Assembly: GCA_029011315.1 (NCBI GenBank)
Contig: JAQXLA010000017.1
Coordinates: 62,001-126,000 of the forward strand
Source: Desulfovibrionaceae bacterium
GTDB taxonomy: Bacteria; Desulfobacterota; Desulfovibrionia; Desulfovibrionales; Desulfovibrionaceae
Direction: 5' to 3'
DNA length: 64,000 bases
Part shown: piece by piece, positions 43,407-53,012 of the stretch
How the letters are laid out: every line of letters starts with the position of its first letter
Position numbering within the stretch: the stretch's first letter is position 1
Program-made: the position numbers and the translations under genes
Notes under the pieces: generated by a model
Databases searched by the model: none
Told to the model about the DNA's origin: nothing
What the model saw: the letters and a program-made list of their open reading frames with translations, nothing else

Positions 43407-44552
43407 TTACAGCAGACGCATCAGTTCTTCGGCAAAGGCACGGGTTCCGAGCGTCTTCGCATCAGGCATCTGGGATGCAAGATCCTCTGTGACCGTTCGA
43501 TTTGCAATCGCCCTGCTCAAAGCTCCTTCAATGCGATCTCCCGCTTCATTCCAGCCCAGTTCCTTCAGCAGCATCGCTCCGCATAAGATCAGGCTTCCGG
43601 GATTGGCACGATCCTTGCCGGCCAGAGTCGGAGCTGTGCCATGAGTCGCCTCATAGAAAGAAAGCGTTTCAGACTGATTCAGCCCTGGAGCCAGGCCCAG
43701 GCCGCCAACTTGAGCGGCAATGGCGTCAGACAGATAGTCACCGTTCAGATTGGGCGTTGCCAGTACGCTGTACTGCTCCGGATGAATCAGAACTTCCTGA
43801 AACATGGCATCGGCAATGCGATCCTTGATCGTCAGTTTTCTTCCAGGAAGATTTTCCGCCTCCGTCGTCGTCACATCTGCAAATTCCTGAGCCGCCACTT
43901 CATATCCGAAACGACGAAAGGCGCCCTCAGTATGCTTCATGATATTGCCTTTGTGCACCAGCGTCACATTGGGCAGTCCGCGATCCAGCGCATAGCGGAT
44001 AGCAGAACGAACCAGACGTTTCGAGCCGCGTTCCGTCATCGGCTTAATGCCTACAGACGCCAGCGGATCCACATCGGCTTTCAATTCATCCCGCAAAAAG
44101 GCAATGAGGCGTCTGGCTTCATCTGTTCCGGCATTGAATTCGATGCCGGCATACACATCTTCAGTGTTTTCTCTGAAAATCGTGACATTCACCCGCTCGG
44201 GATGCTTTACAGGAGAACTGACGCCTTCAAAATACCGAATGGGCCGAATACAGGCATATAAATCAAGAGTACGCCGAAGCGTTACGTTCAGACTGCGGAA
44301 GCCCGTGCCGACAGGCGTTCCCAAAGGCCCCTTGATTGCAAAGCGGGCATTTCGAAGCGCATCAATGGTTTCCTGCGGCAGGCGTTCGCCGGTTTCACTC
44401 TGTGCCTTTTCTCCAGCCAGCAGTTCTTTCCACTCAATGGAATTGGCCTCGCCGTACACCTTACGAACGGCCTCATCAATGACTGGTCTGGCGCCTTTCC
44501 AGACATCGGCTCCGATTCCATCTCCCTCTATCCAATACACTGTCGCGCGCAT
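43407..44552 (-). CDS. icd: Isocitrate dehydrogenase (NADP-type)
   Basis: Oxidative decarboxylation of isocitrate to 2-oxoglutarate. The 381-residue protein belongs to the E. coli-like dimeric class: substrate Ser and Arg in FRSLNVTLRRTLDLYACIRPIRYF, NVTIFRENTEDVYAGIEF, the metal-binding Asp region NGDYLSDAIAAQVGG, and the cofactor loop ATHGTAPTLAGKDRANPGS. His-Gly-Thr-Ala-Pro and the following Lys suggest NADP rather than NAD. It is about 35 residues shorter than E. coli Icd. AAGGAG precedes the ATG by 6 nt. It lies 33 bases after the mutY stop on the same strand. Confidence 0.93.
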   Translation of the reverse strand: MRATVYWIEGDGIGADVWKGARPVIDEAVRKVYGEANSIEWKELLAGEKAQSETGERLPQETIDALRNARFAIKGPLGTPVGTGFRSLNVTLRRTLDLYACIRPIRYFEGVSSPVKHPERVNVTIFRENTEDVYAGIEFNAGTDEARRLIAFLRDELKADVDPLASVGIKPMTERGSKRLVRSAIRYALDRGLPNVTLVHKGNIMKHTEGAFRRFGYEVAAQEFADVTTTEAENLPGRKLTIKDRIADAMFQEVLIHPEQYSVLATPNLNGDYLSDAIAAQVGGLGLAPGLNQSETLSFYEATHGTAPTLAGKDRANPGSLILCGAMLLKELGWNEAGDRIEGALSRAIANRTVTEDLASQMPDAKTLGTRAFAEELMRLL

Positions 44553-44585
44553 GTTCCGCTCCTTATGGCTTAAACTGCGCCAATT

Positions 44586-45773
44586 CTATCCGTTCCAAAC
44601 CTGATTTGGGTTCTGGAACAGCTGCAATCGGCCTTCCCGCGTGTTGTACAATGCCTGAATCATATCCGCAAGTTTTCTATGTGGCGCCGGCATAGCCGGG
44701 TTCTGCAAAGTTTCCGGACTGATCCAGACAAAATCATCCGAAGCGGTCTGCAAAGGTGGCGAAGGATACCCGGCATTTTTCTGATCAGCTGGCAAAGTCA
44801 GAACAAAACCGTGCAGAAGCATTCTGTATACTGTGTAGGAATGCCGAATAGGTTCCATCCTCTTGACAATCTGCACTTGAAATCCTGTTTCCTCTCTCCA
44901 TTCCCGTATAACAGCCTCTTCCGGGGTTTCTTCCGGCTCAACGCAGCCTCCAGGAAACTCCCACAGTCCTCCCCAGACGTCTCCCGGAAGACGACGCTGA
45001 AGAAAAATACAGCCGCGATGTATCAAAATGCCACAGACCGTATCCATCCGGACAATGCGCGAACTGCGTCCGGAGACAGGGATTCTGTCCGTACATGCTG
45101 CAGCCAAGGCACTGCAGCAGGAAGCCACGGGGCACTGGCTGCAAAGCGGCTTTTTCCTGCATATCAGTGCCCCGAGTTCCATCAAAGACTGATTCAGTTC
45201 ACGAGCGCGGCCTTCCGGTATCAGATCTCGGGCGAAACGACGAAGCCAGCCTTTGGCAGGATTTTCCCGAACCGGCGTTTCAATGCGGCATATTCGAGAC
45301 AGCACGCGTTCCGCATTGCCATCTATGCAAGGCTCAGGCAAATTGAATGCCGTACTGGCAATTGCCCCAGCCGTATACGGTCCGATTCCCGGCAGACTGA
45401 GTATCGCCTCAAAAGTTTCTGGAAAAATACCGCCGTACTGCGTCATGATCCGACGAGCCGCCTGCTGAATATACCGCACGCGACGGTAGTATCCGAGTCC
45501 CTCCCAGGCTTTGAACAATCGCTCCTCTGAAGCTTCAGCTACGGATGCAATGTCAGGAAACATACGCATCCAGCGTTGAAAATATTCAACGCCTCGATCC
45601 ATTTGCGTCTGCTGCATCATCATTTCAGCAATCCATGTACGATATGGATCGGGATTATCCCTCCAGGGAAGCGGCCGCTTTTCTCTGGAAAACCACTGCA
45701 GAAGCGCATTCTGCAAAAAAGGGACATCCGGAACGTCCGGAAGAAATGCCTTCTTGCGTTTCACAGTATCCAT
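44586..45773 (-). CDS. mutY: A/G-specific adenine glycosylase (MutY)
   Basis: Removes A mispaired with 8-oxoG or G. The 395-residue protein has the HhH-GPD core: catalytic Glu in IAEMMMQQTQ, the helix-hairpin-helix LPGIGPYTAGAI and Asp in CIDGNAERVLSR. It has a cysteine cluster for the 4Fe-4S centre and a C-terminal Nudix-like 8-oxoG recognition domain (about 245-370, with VWGGLWEFPGGCVEPEETPEEAVIREWREETG). In the cluster the first spacing is C-x5-C, one shorter than the usual C-x6-C. The start is unclear: TTG at 45788 or ATG at 45773, neither with a good ribosome site. Divergent from the cyclophilin gene. Confidence 0.9.
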   Translation of the reverse strand: MDTVKRKKAFLPDVPDVPFLQNALLQWFSREKRPLPWRDNPDPYRTWIAEMMMQQTQMDRGVEYFQRWMRMFPDIASVAEASEERLFKAWEGLGYYRRVRYIQQAARRIMTQYGGIFPETFEAILSLPGIGPYTAGAIASTAFNLPEPCIDGNAERVLSRICRIETPVRENPAKGWLRRFARDLIPEGRARELNQSLMELGALICRKKPLCSQCPVASCCSALAAACTDRIPVSGRSSRIVRMDTVCGILIHRGCIFLQRRLPGDVWGGLWEFPGGCVEPEETPEEAVIREWREETGFQVQIVKRMEPIRHSYTVYRMLLHGFVLTLPADQKNAGYPSPPLQTASDDFVWISPETLQNPAMPAPHRKLADMIQALYNTREGRLQLFQNPNQVWNG

Positions 45774-45817
45774 AGGTATGATGTTCAACTAAATTTTCAG
45801 CTTAAGGAGTTTCAGAC

Positions 45818-46333
45818 ATGGAGAAAAAAAATCCTACCGTGCTGCTGGAAACAACTTCCGGGGATATTCTTATCGAGCTGTATCCTGACAAGGCCCCGAA
45901 AACTGTTGCGAATTTTTTGAACTATGTCAACGAGGGGTTTTACGCCAATACGATCTTCCATCGCGTCATTCGCGGCTTTATGGTGCAGGGAGGCGGAATG
46001 ACCATGCGCATGGAGCAGAAACCGACTCACGATCCTATTGAAAACGAAGCGGCAAACGGGCTGAAAAATGAACGAGGCACGATTGCCATGGCCCGGACCC
46101 CCGATCCGCACAGTGCGACGGCGCAGTTCTTTATCAATACCGTTGACAATGATTTTCTGAATTTCACCTCTCCTGATCCATCCGGCTACGGCTATTGCGT
46201 TTTCGGCCGGGTTATCGACGGCATGGATGCAGTGGATAAAATGGAAAAAGTGAAAACCGGAAATCGCGGGATGCATTCCGATGTTCCGGTCGATATGATT
46301 TTGATTACCTCCGCCAGTGTTTTTGATGACTGA
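45818..46333 (+). CDS. Peptidyl-prolyl cis-trans isomerase (cyclophilin)
   Basis: Catalyses proline isomerisation in the cytoplasm (no signal peptide). The 171-residue cyclophilin matches E. coli PpiB in size and motifs: the active-site [14 protein letters not shown] with its Arg, [17 protein letters not shown] and [19 protein letters not shown] precedes the ATG. Divergently arranged with mutY, and closed by a strong terminator. Confidence 0.94.
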   Translation: MEKKNPTVLLETTSGDILIELYPDKAPKTVANFLNYVNEGFYANTIFHRVIRGFMVQGGGMTMRMEQKPTHDPIENEAANGLKNERGTIAMARTPDPHSATAQFFINTVDNDFLNFTSPDPSGYGYCVFGRVIDGMDAVDKMEKVKTGNRGMHSDVPVDMILITSASVFDD

Positions 46334-46337
46334 TTCT

Positions 46338-46365
46338 CAGCGGTTCGCCATACGGCGAACCGCTG
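46338..46365 (+). terminator. Hairpin terminator after the cyclophilin gene
   Basis: CAGCGGTTCGCC-atac-GGCGAACCGCTG, a perfect 12-bp stem followed by ATTGTTCT. The T run is short, so termination may be partial. Confidence 0.65.
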
Positions 46366-46386
46366 ATTGTTCTAATCGAGGCCTTC

Positions 46387-48360
46387 ATGACCAAGCCTGA
46401 AATTCTTGCCCCTGCCGGGGATATGCCTTCTTTTCTTGCGGCTCTGGCAGCTGGAGCCGATGCTGTGTATCTTGGACTGAAACATTTTTCAGCCCGCATG
46501 CAGGCCGACAACTTCAGCACAACCGAACTGTCGCGCATGGTCAATCTGGCGAATCAGGAAAATCGCCGCATCTATGTCGCGTTCAATACCGTTATCAAGC
46601 AAAACGAACTGCCTGCAGCCGGAAGGCTGATAGCCCGCCTTGCCCGAGACGTACATCCGCACGGATTGATTGTGCAGGATCCCGGAATGCTGGATGTGAT
46701 TCGTCAGACGGGATACGAAGGAATAACAGCTCTTTCCACACTTGCCAATCTCACACATCCTGCCGCGCTTGCAGCTGCAGCTGACCTTGGAGCAAGGAGA
46801 GTCATTCTGCCCCGAGAACTCTCAATTGATGAAATCCGCAGCATTGCCGCTTCCTGCCCAGACGGTCTGGAGCTGGAAATGTTCATCCATGGTGCTCTGT
46901 GCTGGTGCGTATCCGGACGATGCTACTGGTCAAGCTATATGGGAGGCAAAAGCGGACTCAGGGGACGCTGCGTCCAGCCGTGCAGACGCATGTATGCCCA
47001 GCAGTCCAGAAAAGGCCGTTTCTTTTCCTGTCTTGATTTTTCTCTGGACGTGCTCGCCCGTACGCTTTGTGATATCCCCCATCTGGCATGCTGGAAAATA
47101 GAAGGCCGCAAAAAAGGTCCTCATTATGTTTATCATGCCGTGACCGCCTACCGCATTCTCAGAGATGAAGGCGATGATCCTCAGGCCAGAAAAGAGGCGG
47201 TGCGCATTCTGGAAATGGCTCTCGGACGTCAAAGTACCCGGGCGAAATTTTTGCCGCAGCATGCTGCAGAACCAACCAATCCCGATCTTCAGACGAGTTC
47301 CGGCCTGGCTGTCGGAAAAATCAAGGCTGACGGAGAGGGGCGCGTTGCCATTCGTCCCTATATTGACCTGATTCCAGGTGACTATCTGAGGATCGGCTAC
47401 GAAGACGAAGACTGGCATGCTACCATTCCCGTCACACGAAGAACCCCGAAGGCGGGAACTCTGGTGCTGAAAACAGCAAAGCACAAGACTCCAGGATCCG
47501 GAACACCCGTTTTTCTCATTGATCGTCGGGAGCCTGATCTTATGAGAGTTCTCGGAACATGGCGCAAAAAACTGGAATCTCAACCGTCCCGGGAAGCTTC
47601 ACCTATTGAATTTTCACTGCATATGCCGCGCGCTATCCGTTCCCGAAAGGCACCAGACATTATTGTTCGATCCGTTCTGCCGACCGGTACTGAAACCCGC
47701 CGCAGACGCGGCAGCATCACAGGAATCTGGCTGACTCCGAAGTCAGTTCGTTCTGTTTCCCGCACGGTCGCTCCGGATATGTCATGGTGGCTTCCGCCAG
47801 TCATCTGGCCAGATGAAGAGGATCTTTGGCGACGTATTCTCCGGGAAGCATCAATGATTGGAGCCAGAAACTTTGTCTGCAACGCTCCCTGGCAGGCCAG
47901 GCTATTTGACTCTGTCCGCGATGCGCGACTTACTGCCGGACCTTTCTGCAACATCTGCAACGCAATGGCTATTGCTGAATTGCAGAAAATGGGATTTACA
48001 GCGGTTTTCGCCAGTCCGGAGCTGAATGCGGAAAATTTTCTTGCCTTGCCCAAATGCAGCCCTCTGCCGCTTGGAATGCTTCTCTCCGGCTTCTGGCCCA
48101 TGGGCATCAGCCGCCATACGCCTACGGGCATCAGGGATAACGAACCTTTCAAGAGTCCAAAGGGAGAAGTTTTCTGGACCCGCAGATACGGCAAAAACAC
48201 CTGGATCTATCCGGGATGGCCCATCGATCTTTCTGCACACAGAGAAGAACTTGAAAACGCCGGATATTCCTTCTTCGCCCGTTTTGAAGAAATGCCTCCG
48301 GCATCGCTTCCCCAGGCAAAACGGCCCGGGCTGTTTAACTGGAACGGAGATTTATTATGA
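46387..48360 (+). CDS. U32 family peptidase (RNA-hydroxylation type)
   Basis: U32 proteins such as RlhA and TrhP act in prephenate-dependent hydroxylation of rRNA or tRNA; the peptidase label is historical. The 657-residue protein starts with EILAPAGDMPSFLAALAAGADAVYLGLKHFSAR and has the Cys-rich signature CWCVSGRCYWSSYMGGKSG followed by RCVQPCRRMY (near residues 177-203), probably iron-sulfur ligands. A C-terminal extension from about 430 resembles a second barrel half. Which RNA it modifies cannot be read. Its stop overlaps the ispDF start (ATGA). Confidence 0.88.
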   Translation: MTKPEILAPAGDMPSFLAALAAGADAVYLGLKHFSARMQADNFSTTELSRMVNLANQENRRIYVAFNTVIKQNELPAAGRLIARLARDVHPHGLIVQDPGMLDVIRQTGYEGITALSTLANLTHPAALAAAADLGARRVILPRELSIDEIRSIAASCPDGLELEMFIHGALCWCVSGRCYWSSYMGGKSGLRGRCVQPCRRMYAQQSRKGRFFSCLDFSLDVLARTLCDIPHLACWKIEGRKKGPHYVYHAVTAYRILRDEGDDPQARKEAVRILEMALGRQSTRAKFLPQHAAEPTNPDLQTSSGLAVGKIKADGEGRVAIRPYIDLIPGDYLRIGYEDEDWHATIPVTRRTPKAGTLVLKTAKHKTPGSGTPVFLIDRREPDLMRVLGTWRKKLESQPSREASPIEFSLHMPRAIRSRKAPDIIVRSVLPTGTETRRRRGSITGIWLTPKSVRSVSRTVAPDMSWWLPPVIWPDEEDLWRRILREASMIGARNFVCNAPWQARLFDSVRDARLTAGPFCNICNAMAIAELQKMGFTAVFASPELNAENFLALPKCSPLPLGMLLSGFWPMGISRHTPTGIRDNEPFKSPKGEVFWTRRYGKNTWIYPGWPIDLSAHREELENAGYSFFARFEEMPPASLPQAKRPGLFNWNGDLL

Positions 48361-49556
48361 ATCTCTGGGCTGTCCTTCTTGCTGCTGGCAGCGGTACACG
48401 ACTGGCACAACACACCGGAGGCATCCCCAAGCAGTTTCTCCAGTGGAAGGGGATGGACATTTACCAGCATGCTGCGCTGGCACTGGCGCGCTGCCCGCAA
48501 CTGCGAGGTCTTGTCTTTGTCTTTCCGCCGGATATGACAGATGAAGATCGCCACCGCTTTGAAAACTTCATCAAAGGCGAAGCTGTCAGACTGCCTCATC
48601 GCGAAACGACCGGCGGGGCAAGGCGGCAGGATTCCGTCCGAAACGGGCTGCTGCTTCTGCCGCCTGACTGCACACATGTGATGATTCATGATGCTGCCAG
48701 GCCTTTTGTTCCACCGGATCTCCTCGCGCGCCTTACCGATGCTCTGGTACATTCGGATGCCGTCATTCCCGGCATTCCCGTTACAGATACCGTCAAGATG
48801 CTCGATAACTCCGGTCATGTTGCCTACACCCCGAATCGCAGTGCGCTGAGAGCTGTGCAGACACCTCAGGCATTTACACTGCGATCGCTGATGCAGGCTC
48901 ATGAAAAGGCTCTGAAAAATGGCATGGACGTCACAGATGACGCAATGCTGATTGAGCAATGCGGAGGACGAGTGCTTGTGATTGACGGAGATCCGGTCAA
49001 TAAAAAAATTACGACGCCGGAGGATCTCAGCATGCTTGAAGAATATTCCGTCCCGCTTCCATGTGTCGGCTATGGTTATGATGTGCACCGATATGCTGAA
49101 GGACATGAAGCAGATTGCCGCCCTCTCCGCCTCGGAGGCGAAGACATTCCCGGCGGATACGCCGTCCTGGCTCACTCCGATGGAGATGTTCTGCTGCATG
49201 CACTGGCAGATGCTCTGCTCGGATGCGCGGGAGAAGGAGACATTGGACAGCATTTTCCAGACAGTGATCCGACTCTGGCCGGCTGCAGCTCCGCAGCGAT
49301 GCTCGTGCAGGTGCTCGATCTGACACGAAGCAAAGGACTGAGGCCGATACATGCGGATCTGACGATTATTGCTCAGGAACCGAAGCTCGGTCCGCATAAG
49401 GAGCGCATCCGCCAAAATATCGCCCGTCTCATGGCACTGCCCGATGAAGCTGTCAATGTCAAAGCGACCACAGAGGAACGACTCGGATTTACTGGACAAC
49501 TCCTCGGCATTAAGGCCGTAGCCGTGGTCACGATGCTCAGACATACAGTCTTTTAG
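48357..49556 (+). CDS. ispDF: Bifunctional IspD/IspF of the MEP isoprenoid pathway
   Basis: Fusion of 2-C-methyl-D-erythritol 4-phosphate cytidylyltransferase (residues about 1-228) and 2-C-methyl-D-erythritol 2,4-cyclodiphosphate synthase (about 232-399). IspD motifs: LLAAGSGTRLAQ with PKQFL, IHDAARPFV and AVQTPQAF. IspF motifs: GYGYDVHRYAEG with the zinc ligands Asp and His, HSDGDVLLHALADALLG and GDIGQHFPDSDP. The skipped step (IspE) is not in the window. Such fusions occur in alpha- and epsilon-proteobacteria and in some Desulfobacterota. Coupled to the U32 gene by an ATGA overlap. Confidence 0.95.
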   Translation: MNLWAVLLAAGSGTRLAQHTGGIPKQFLQWKGMDIYQHAALALARCPQLRGLVFVFPPDMTDEDRHRFENFIKGEAVRLPHRETTGGARRQDSVRNGLLLLPPDCTHVMIHDAARPFVPPDLLARLTDALVHSDAVIPGIPVTDTVKMLDNSGHVAYTPNRSALRAVQTPQAFTLRSLMQAHEKALKNGMDVTDDAMLIEQCGGRVLVIDGDPVNKKITTPEDLSMLEEYSVPLPCVGYGYDVHRYAEGHEADCRPLRLGGEDIPGGYAVLAHSDGDVLLHALADALLGCAGEGDIGQHFPDSDPTLAGCSSAAMLVQVLDLTRSKGLRPIHADLTIIAQEPKLGPHKERIRQNIARLMALPDEAVNVKATTEERLGFTGQLLGIKAVAVVTMLRHTVF

Positions 49557-49687
49557 CCGCGGAAGGCCATTATGATGTTACGCATCTCGTTCAATACCCG
49601 TATCTGCACCATAGACGGTACTCTGCAGGTCAGGCCCCATGGCGGTTCGGCAATCCAGAATACAATAATTCGCCCCGGAGGAATGTG

Positions 49688-50407
49688 ATGCTTCGCAAGC
49701 TCCATGCCGCACTGCTTTCATGCGGACTGCTTCTTGCCTGCAGTGGAGGATTGATTCGGGGAACGGCAGAAGGCATGTTTGTATCTCCAGCAAGGCCTGC
49801 CGTCGCCGTCCGGCCGGCAATCGGGTTCAGAGAAATCGACGTCCGCCGAGCGGATCTGTCCTGCCGTCCATCGATGTTTGGGAGCGCTCTTGCTCCTCAG
49901 TCTGTTCCTGCAGTCTATGCTCTTTTCGAACGGCCGGAAGGTGCCAGACTGACGGCAATGCTGGCTGTAACGGAATCGGATCATCTGAAATGGGCCGTCA
50001 ATCCGGAGACGGAAAACCTTGCTGTCCTGCGCAGAGAGACGCTCATAAAGGACGGTTTCTCCGCATGTGCAGAAACCTGCCTGCTGCCTGCAGACAAGGA
50101 CTGGGCCGACTTTGACACTGAAAACACATCCTCTGTCAGTATCATGCGCCGCTTCCGCATCAATCTTCTGGTCAACAGAGCCCAGCTGATTGTCGAATAC
50201 AGGGAAAAACTTCCGCCTTTGCTCCTGTCAGTCAAAGACAATCTGCCGTTCCTTTCCTCGTTCGAAACACGGGCTGAAATGGCCTTTATTATTCTCAATG
50301 GAGACCATATCACTTTGCCACGTCCGAATATTCGTCCTTCTTACCCGCCGAGCAGCGTCAGCCGATCTCTCCTGACGACTGTTCCCGGCCAACTTGTTTC
50401 TCATTAA
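49688..50407 (+). CDS. Putative lipoprotein of unknown function (possibly DUF4851-like)
   Basis: A 239-residue protein with a signal peptide and lipobox LLAC (Cys19), so probably anchored in the outer membrane. The sequence after it (GLIRGTAEGMFVSPARPAVAV) resembles a lipoprotein family often seen in Desulfovibrio, which I recall as DUF4851; this link is tentative. The body is predicted mostly beta, with no further membrane segment. GGAGG lies 6 nt before the ATG, which is preferred over an in-frame GTG three bases earlier. It lies between ispDF and dapL, probably sharing dapL's transcript (25-base gap). Confidence 0.75.
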   Translation: MLRKLHAALLSCGLLLACSGGLIRGTAEGMFVSPARPAVAVRPAIGFREIDVRRADLSCRPSMFGSALAPQSVPAVYALFERPEGARLTAMLAVTESDHLKWAVNPETENLAVLRRETLIKDGFSACAETCLLPADKDWADFDTENTSSVSIMRRFRINLLVNRAQLIVEYREKLPPLLLSVKDNLPFLSSFETRAEMAFIILNGDHITLPRPNIRPSYPPSSVSRSLLTTVPGQLVSH

Positions 50408-50432
50408 GCCGCTTATACAGCAAAGGCCTGCC

Positions 50433-51662
50433 ATGACTCAGCTCAACCCTTTTTTAAAGACCATCCCAGCAGGATATCTCTTCGAGGAAGTCGCTCATAA
50501 GGTTGGCAAATACAGAAATTCCCATCCGGATCAGACTATTATCGATCTTGGATGCGGTGACATATCACGCCCTCTTGTTCCCGCTATTCTGGAAGCTCTT
50601 CAGACGGCAGTCGAAGAAATGGGGCAGGAAGAAACCTTTCGCGGCTACGGCCCGTCGCAAGGCTATGCTTTTTTGCGTGAAACAATAGCCAGATACCGCT
50701 ACGGCGTACGCAATGTAAATATTTCTCCAGATGAAATTTTCATCGGCGACGGCACCAAAAGCGATATCGGCAATTTTCAGGAGCTTTTCGCGCCCACAGC
50801 CTTTGTCGCCGTCACCGATCCCTCCTATCCGGTATACGTCGATTCCAACTCTCTTTGCGGAAGAGCCGGACAGCTGTCAGACTCAAAATGGAACAGAATC
50901 ATTTACATGCCGGTCAACCCAGGCAATCAGTTCATTCCCGACTTTCCCAAACAAAAACCCGACGTCATCTATCTTTGCTGCCCGGCCAATCCTACCGGAA
51001 CGGTCATGTCCCGGGAGGTTCTCAAAAGCTGGGTGGATTATGCGCTGCAGCAGGACTGCGTGATTCTGTTTGATGCCGCTTATGAGGCATTCATTTCCGA
51101 ACCTGACGTGCCGCACAGTATTTATGAAATCGAAGGGGCGGAAAACGTCGCCGTCGAATTCCGCAGCTTCTCCAAAACTGCAGGCTTTACGGGATTACGC
51201 TGTTCTTACGTCGTTATTCCCAGCACACTGTCTGTAGGCGATGGCATGGGGTGCCGTATCGGCCTGAAAAACATGTGGGAACGGCGCCAGAATGCAAAAT
51301 ATAACGGCTGTCCGTACATCGTACAGCGCGCTGCAGAAGCGGCCTGCCTTCCCAAAGGACGCGCTCAGCTCCTGGAAAACATCGCCATCTATCGAGCCAA
51401 TGCGCTGTCACTGCTCGAAGCCGTGCGCAAGCTCGGACTGAATGCCAGCGGAGGAACCAATTCGCCCTATGTCTGGGTTGAAGCCCCAAAAGGAATGAAC
51501 TCCCAAAAATTCTTTGACCGTCTTTTGCAGCAGACCGGAATCGTCTGCGCTCCTGGTTCGGGGTTTGGTCCGGGCGGTGACGGTTTTGCCAGGCTGTCAG
51601 GTTTCTCTACGCCCGAAAAGACGACTGAAGCCGTCAGCAGGCTTACAAGCCTGACACTGTAA
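50433..51662 (+). CDS. dapL: LL-diaminopimelate aminotransferase (DapL)
   Basis: Converts tetrahydrodipicolinate directly to LL-diaminopimelate, bypassing the succinylase and dehydrogenase routes. The 409-residue class I/II aminotransferase has the PLP lysine in SFSKTAGFTGLRCSYVVIP, the Tyr/Asp of CCPANPTGTV and ILFDAAYEAFI, and the DapL-typical N-terminus NPFLKTIPAGYLFEEVAHKV and DISRPLVPAIL. Length and these motifs favour DapL over general aspartate aminotransferase. The ATG follows AAAGG. With lysC and lysA it covers much of the lysine pathway in this window. Confidence 0.94.
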   Translation: MTQLNPFLKTIPAGYLFEEVAHKVGKYRNSHPDQTIIDLGCGDISRPLVPAILEALQTAVEEMGQEETFRGYGPSQGYAFLRETIARYRYGVRNVNISPDEIFIGDGTKSDIGNFQELFAPTAFVAVTDPSYPVYVDSNSLCGRAGQLSDSKWNRIIYMPVNPGNQFIPDFPKQKPDVIYLCCPANPTGTVMSREVLKSWVDYALQQDCVILFDAAYEAFISEPDVPHSIYEIEGAENVAVEFRSFSKTAGFTGLRCSYVVIPSTLSVGDGMGCRIGLKNMWERRQNAKYNGCPYIVQRAAEAACLPKGRAQLLENIAIYRANALSLLEAVRKLGLNASGGTNSPYVWVEAPKGMNSQKFFDRLLQQTGIVCAPGSGFGPGGDGFARLSGFSTPEKTTEAVSRLTSLTL

Positions 51663-51677
51663 AAAGACTGTTGCAGG

Positions 51678-51715
51678 CTCACAACAGGGGAATAACCAGA
51701 TCTCTCTGTTGTGAG
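51678..51715. terminator. Terminator between dapL and the MFS gene
   Basis: CTCACAACAG / CTGTTGTGAG (51678-51687 and 51706-51715), followed on the plus strand by TTTCATCATT. It lies between converging genes. Confidence 0.75.
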
Positions 51716-51720
51716 TTTCA

Positions 51721-52917
51721 TCATTCCTCATCAAGACTGTTGCAGCGACGAGCTGCACAGGTAACGGCAAAAGTCAGCGCCAAAGCGCACAAAGCCAGCA
51801 TATCATAGGCTACCAGTCCCCAATGTGTATACACGACAACGGGGAAATAGGTCGCCGTACTGCCAAGAATATAATAGACTGAAAGATAAACGCTGTTGGT
51901 CAGTCCCTTTGCCATATGGCTGGATCGATTCAGCAGTCCGGGAACCATGCCATTGATCAGCGTAAAGAAAAAAGACGTAAAGAGCATGGCAATGAAGCAG
52001 CACAGCACATTATGCAGAAAGAGCCCCTGCAGGCACAGGGCAAATCCGCACAGAGCCACCAGAATAACGTTCCATTCTCCCCTGCAAATCCGAATTGCCT
52101 GACGGCCGAGAAGTCCGGCTGCCGCGCTGATGAATCCGCTCATATACACCAGACCGATGACAGCATCGCTGATCAGCGGATCGACGGTTTTCAGGTAAAA
52201 AGGCAAAATAGCTACCATGGACGCATTGCAAAAGACAGCCAGCGGCGTAATGAGAATAAGCAGCAAAAGTGGCTTGCTCTTGAGCACATTCAGAATATCA
52301 CGCAGATTGAAATCATCATGCCCGCTTTTTTCATGAACTTCCCTGACAAACAGCAGGACAAAAATCAGAACCGCCAGCTCCATCGATCCGAAAACACGAA
52401 AGGCATTGCGCCAGCCGATTTCTGTTGAGATCCAGCTTCCAAGCACACGCCCGCCAAACGCACCGAGCAGCGTCGTAGCCGCATAAAGAACCATCCCTTT
52501 CTGCAGCGCCTGATGTCTGTAGCGTAGTGCAATGTATGCCGTAATGCACATCAGGATTCCGGGCAGCATCATTCCCTGCACAAAACGAAATCCCAGCAGA
52601 ACCGGATAAACATCGACAAGAGATGCCCCTAGCAATGCCAGCGATGCGGTCAGCATCAGCACCACAAGAAGCTTGCGAAGCGTCAGATATCGCAGAAGGC
52701 TACCGTATACAAAAGGTCCGACGGCAAAAGGAGCAATAACCACAGTGATGCACAATCCGGCATCGGAAGGAGAAACCTGAAACGCCTCTGCCAGTGTCGC
52801 CAGAAGCGGCTGAGGAAAATAAAAACCGCAGTATGTTGTAAATGTTACGAGCAAAAGCGTCAAAAATTCAAAGCGGAAATCTTCTGTGGAAGATTTCCGC
52901 CGCAGCACACTCAACAT
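51721..52917 (-). CDS. MFS transporter (YnfM/Bcr-like)
   Basis: Inner-membrane carrier of 398 residues with 12 predicted helices. Motifs ITVVIAPFAVGPFVYGSL (helix 2 region) and RFVQGMMLPGILMCITAYIALRYR (helix 4 region) are typical of drug- or metabolite-exporting MFS members; the substrate is unknown. The ATG at 52917 follows GGGGAGG (10-nt gap), whereas the longer in-frame start has none. It is probably monocistronic and converges on dapL. A 95-base gap separates it from the LolB-like gene upstream. Confidence 0.85.
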   Translation of the reverse strand: MLSVLRRKSSTEDFRFEFLTLLLVTFTTYCGFYFPQPLLATLAEAFQVSPSDAGLCITVVIAPFAVGPFVYGSLLRYLTLRKLLVVLMLTASLALLGASLVDVYPVLLGFRFVQGMMLPGILMCITAYIALRYRHQALQKGMVLYAATTLLGAFGGRVLGSWISTEIGWRNAFRVFGSMELAVLIFVLLFVREVHEKSGHDDFNLRDILNVLKSKPLLLLILITPLAVFCNASMVAILPFYLKTVDPLISDAVIGLVYMSGFISAAAGLLGRQAIRICRGEWNVILVALCGFALCLQGLFLHNVLCCFIAMLFTSFFFTLINGMVPGLLNRSSHMAKGLTNSVYLSVYYILGSTATYFPVVVYTHWGLVAYDMLALCALALTFAVTCAARRCNSLDEE

Positions 52918-53012
52918 GTTTTGCCAACCTCCCCTGCGCAATGCTTTACTTCTGCATTGCCGGGCTCAACATGGTAGCGAATCAGAGAAAAGTCAACTGA
53001 GGCAAAGCCCTC

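Noticed and set aside
48207-49544. 445-codon open frame antisense to ispDF
   Set aside because: Lies wholly opposite a well-supported gene and its 5' neighbour; no ribosome site, and low-complexity His/Ser/Arg-rich translation typical of a shadow frame.
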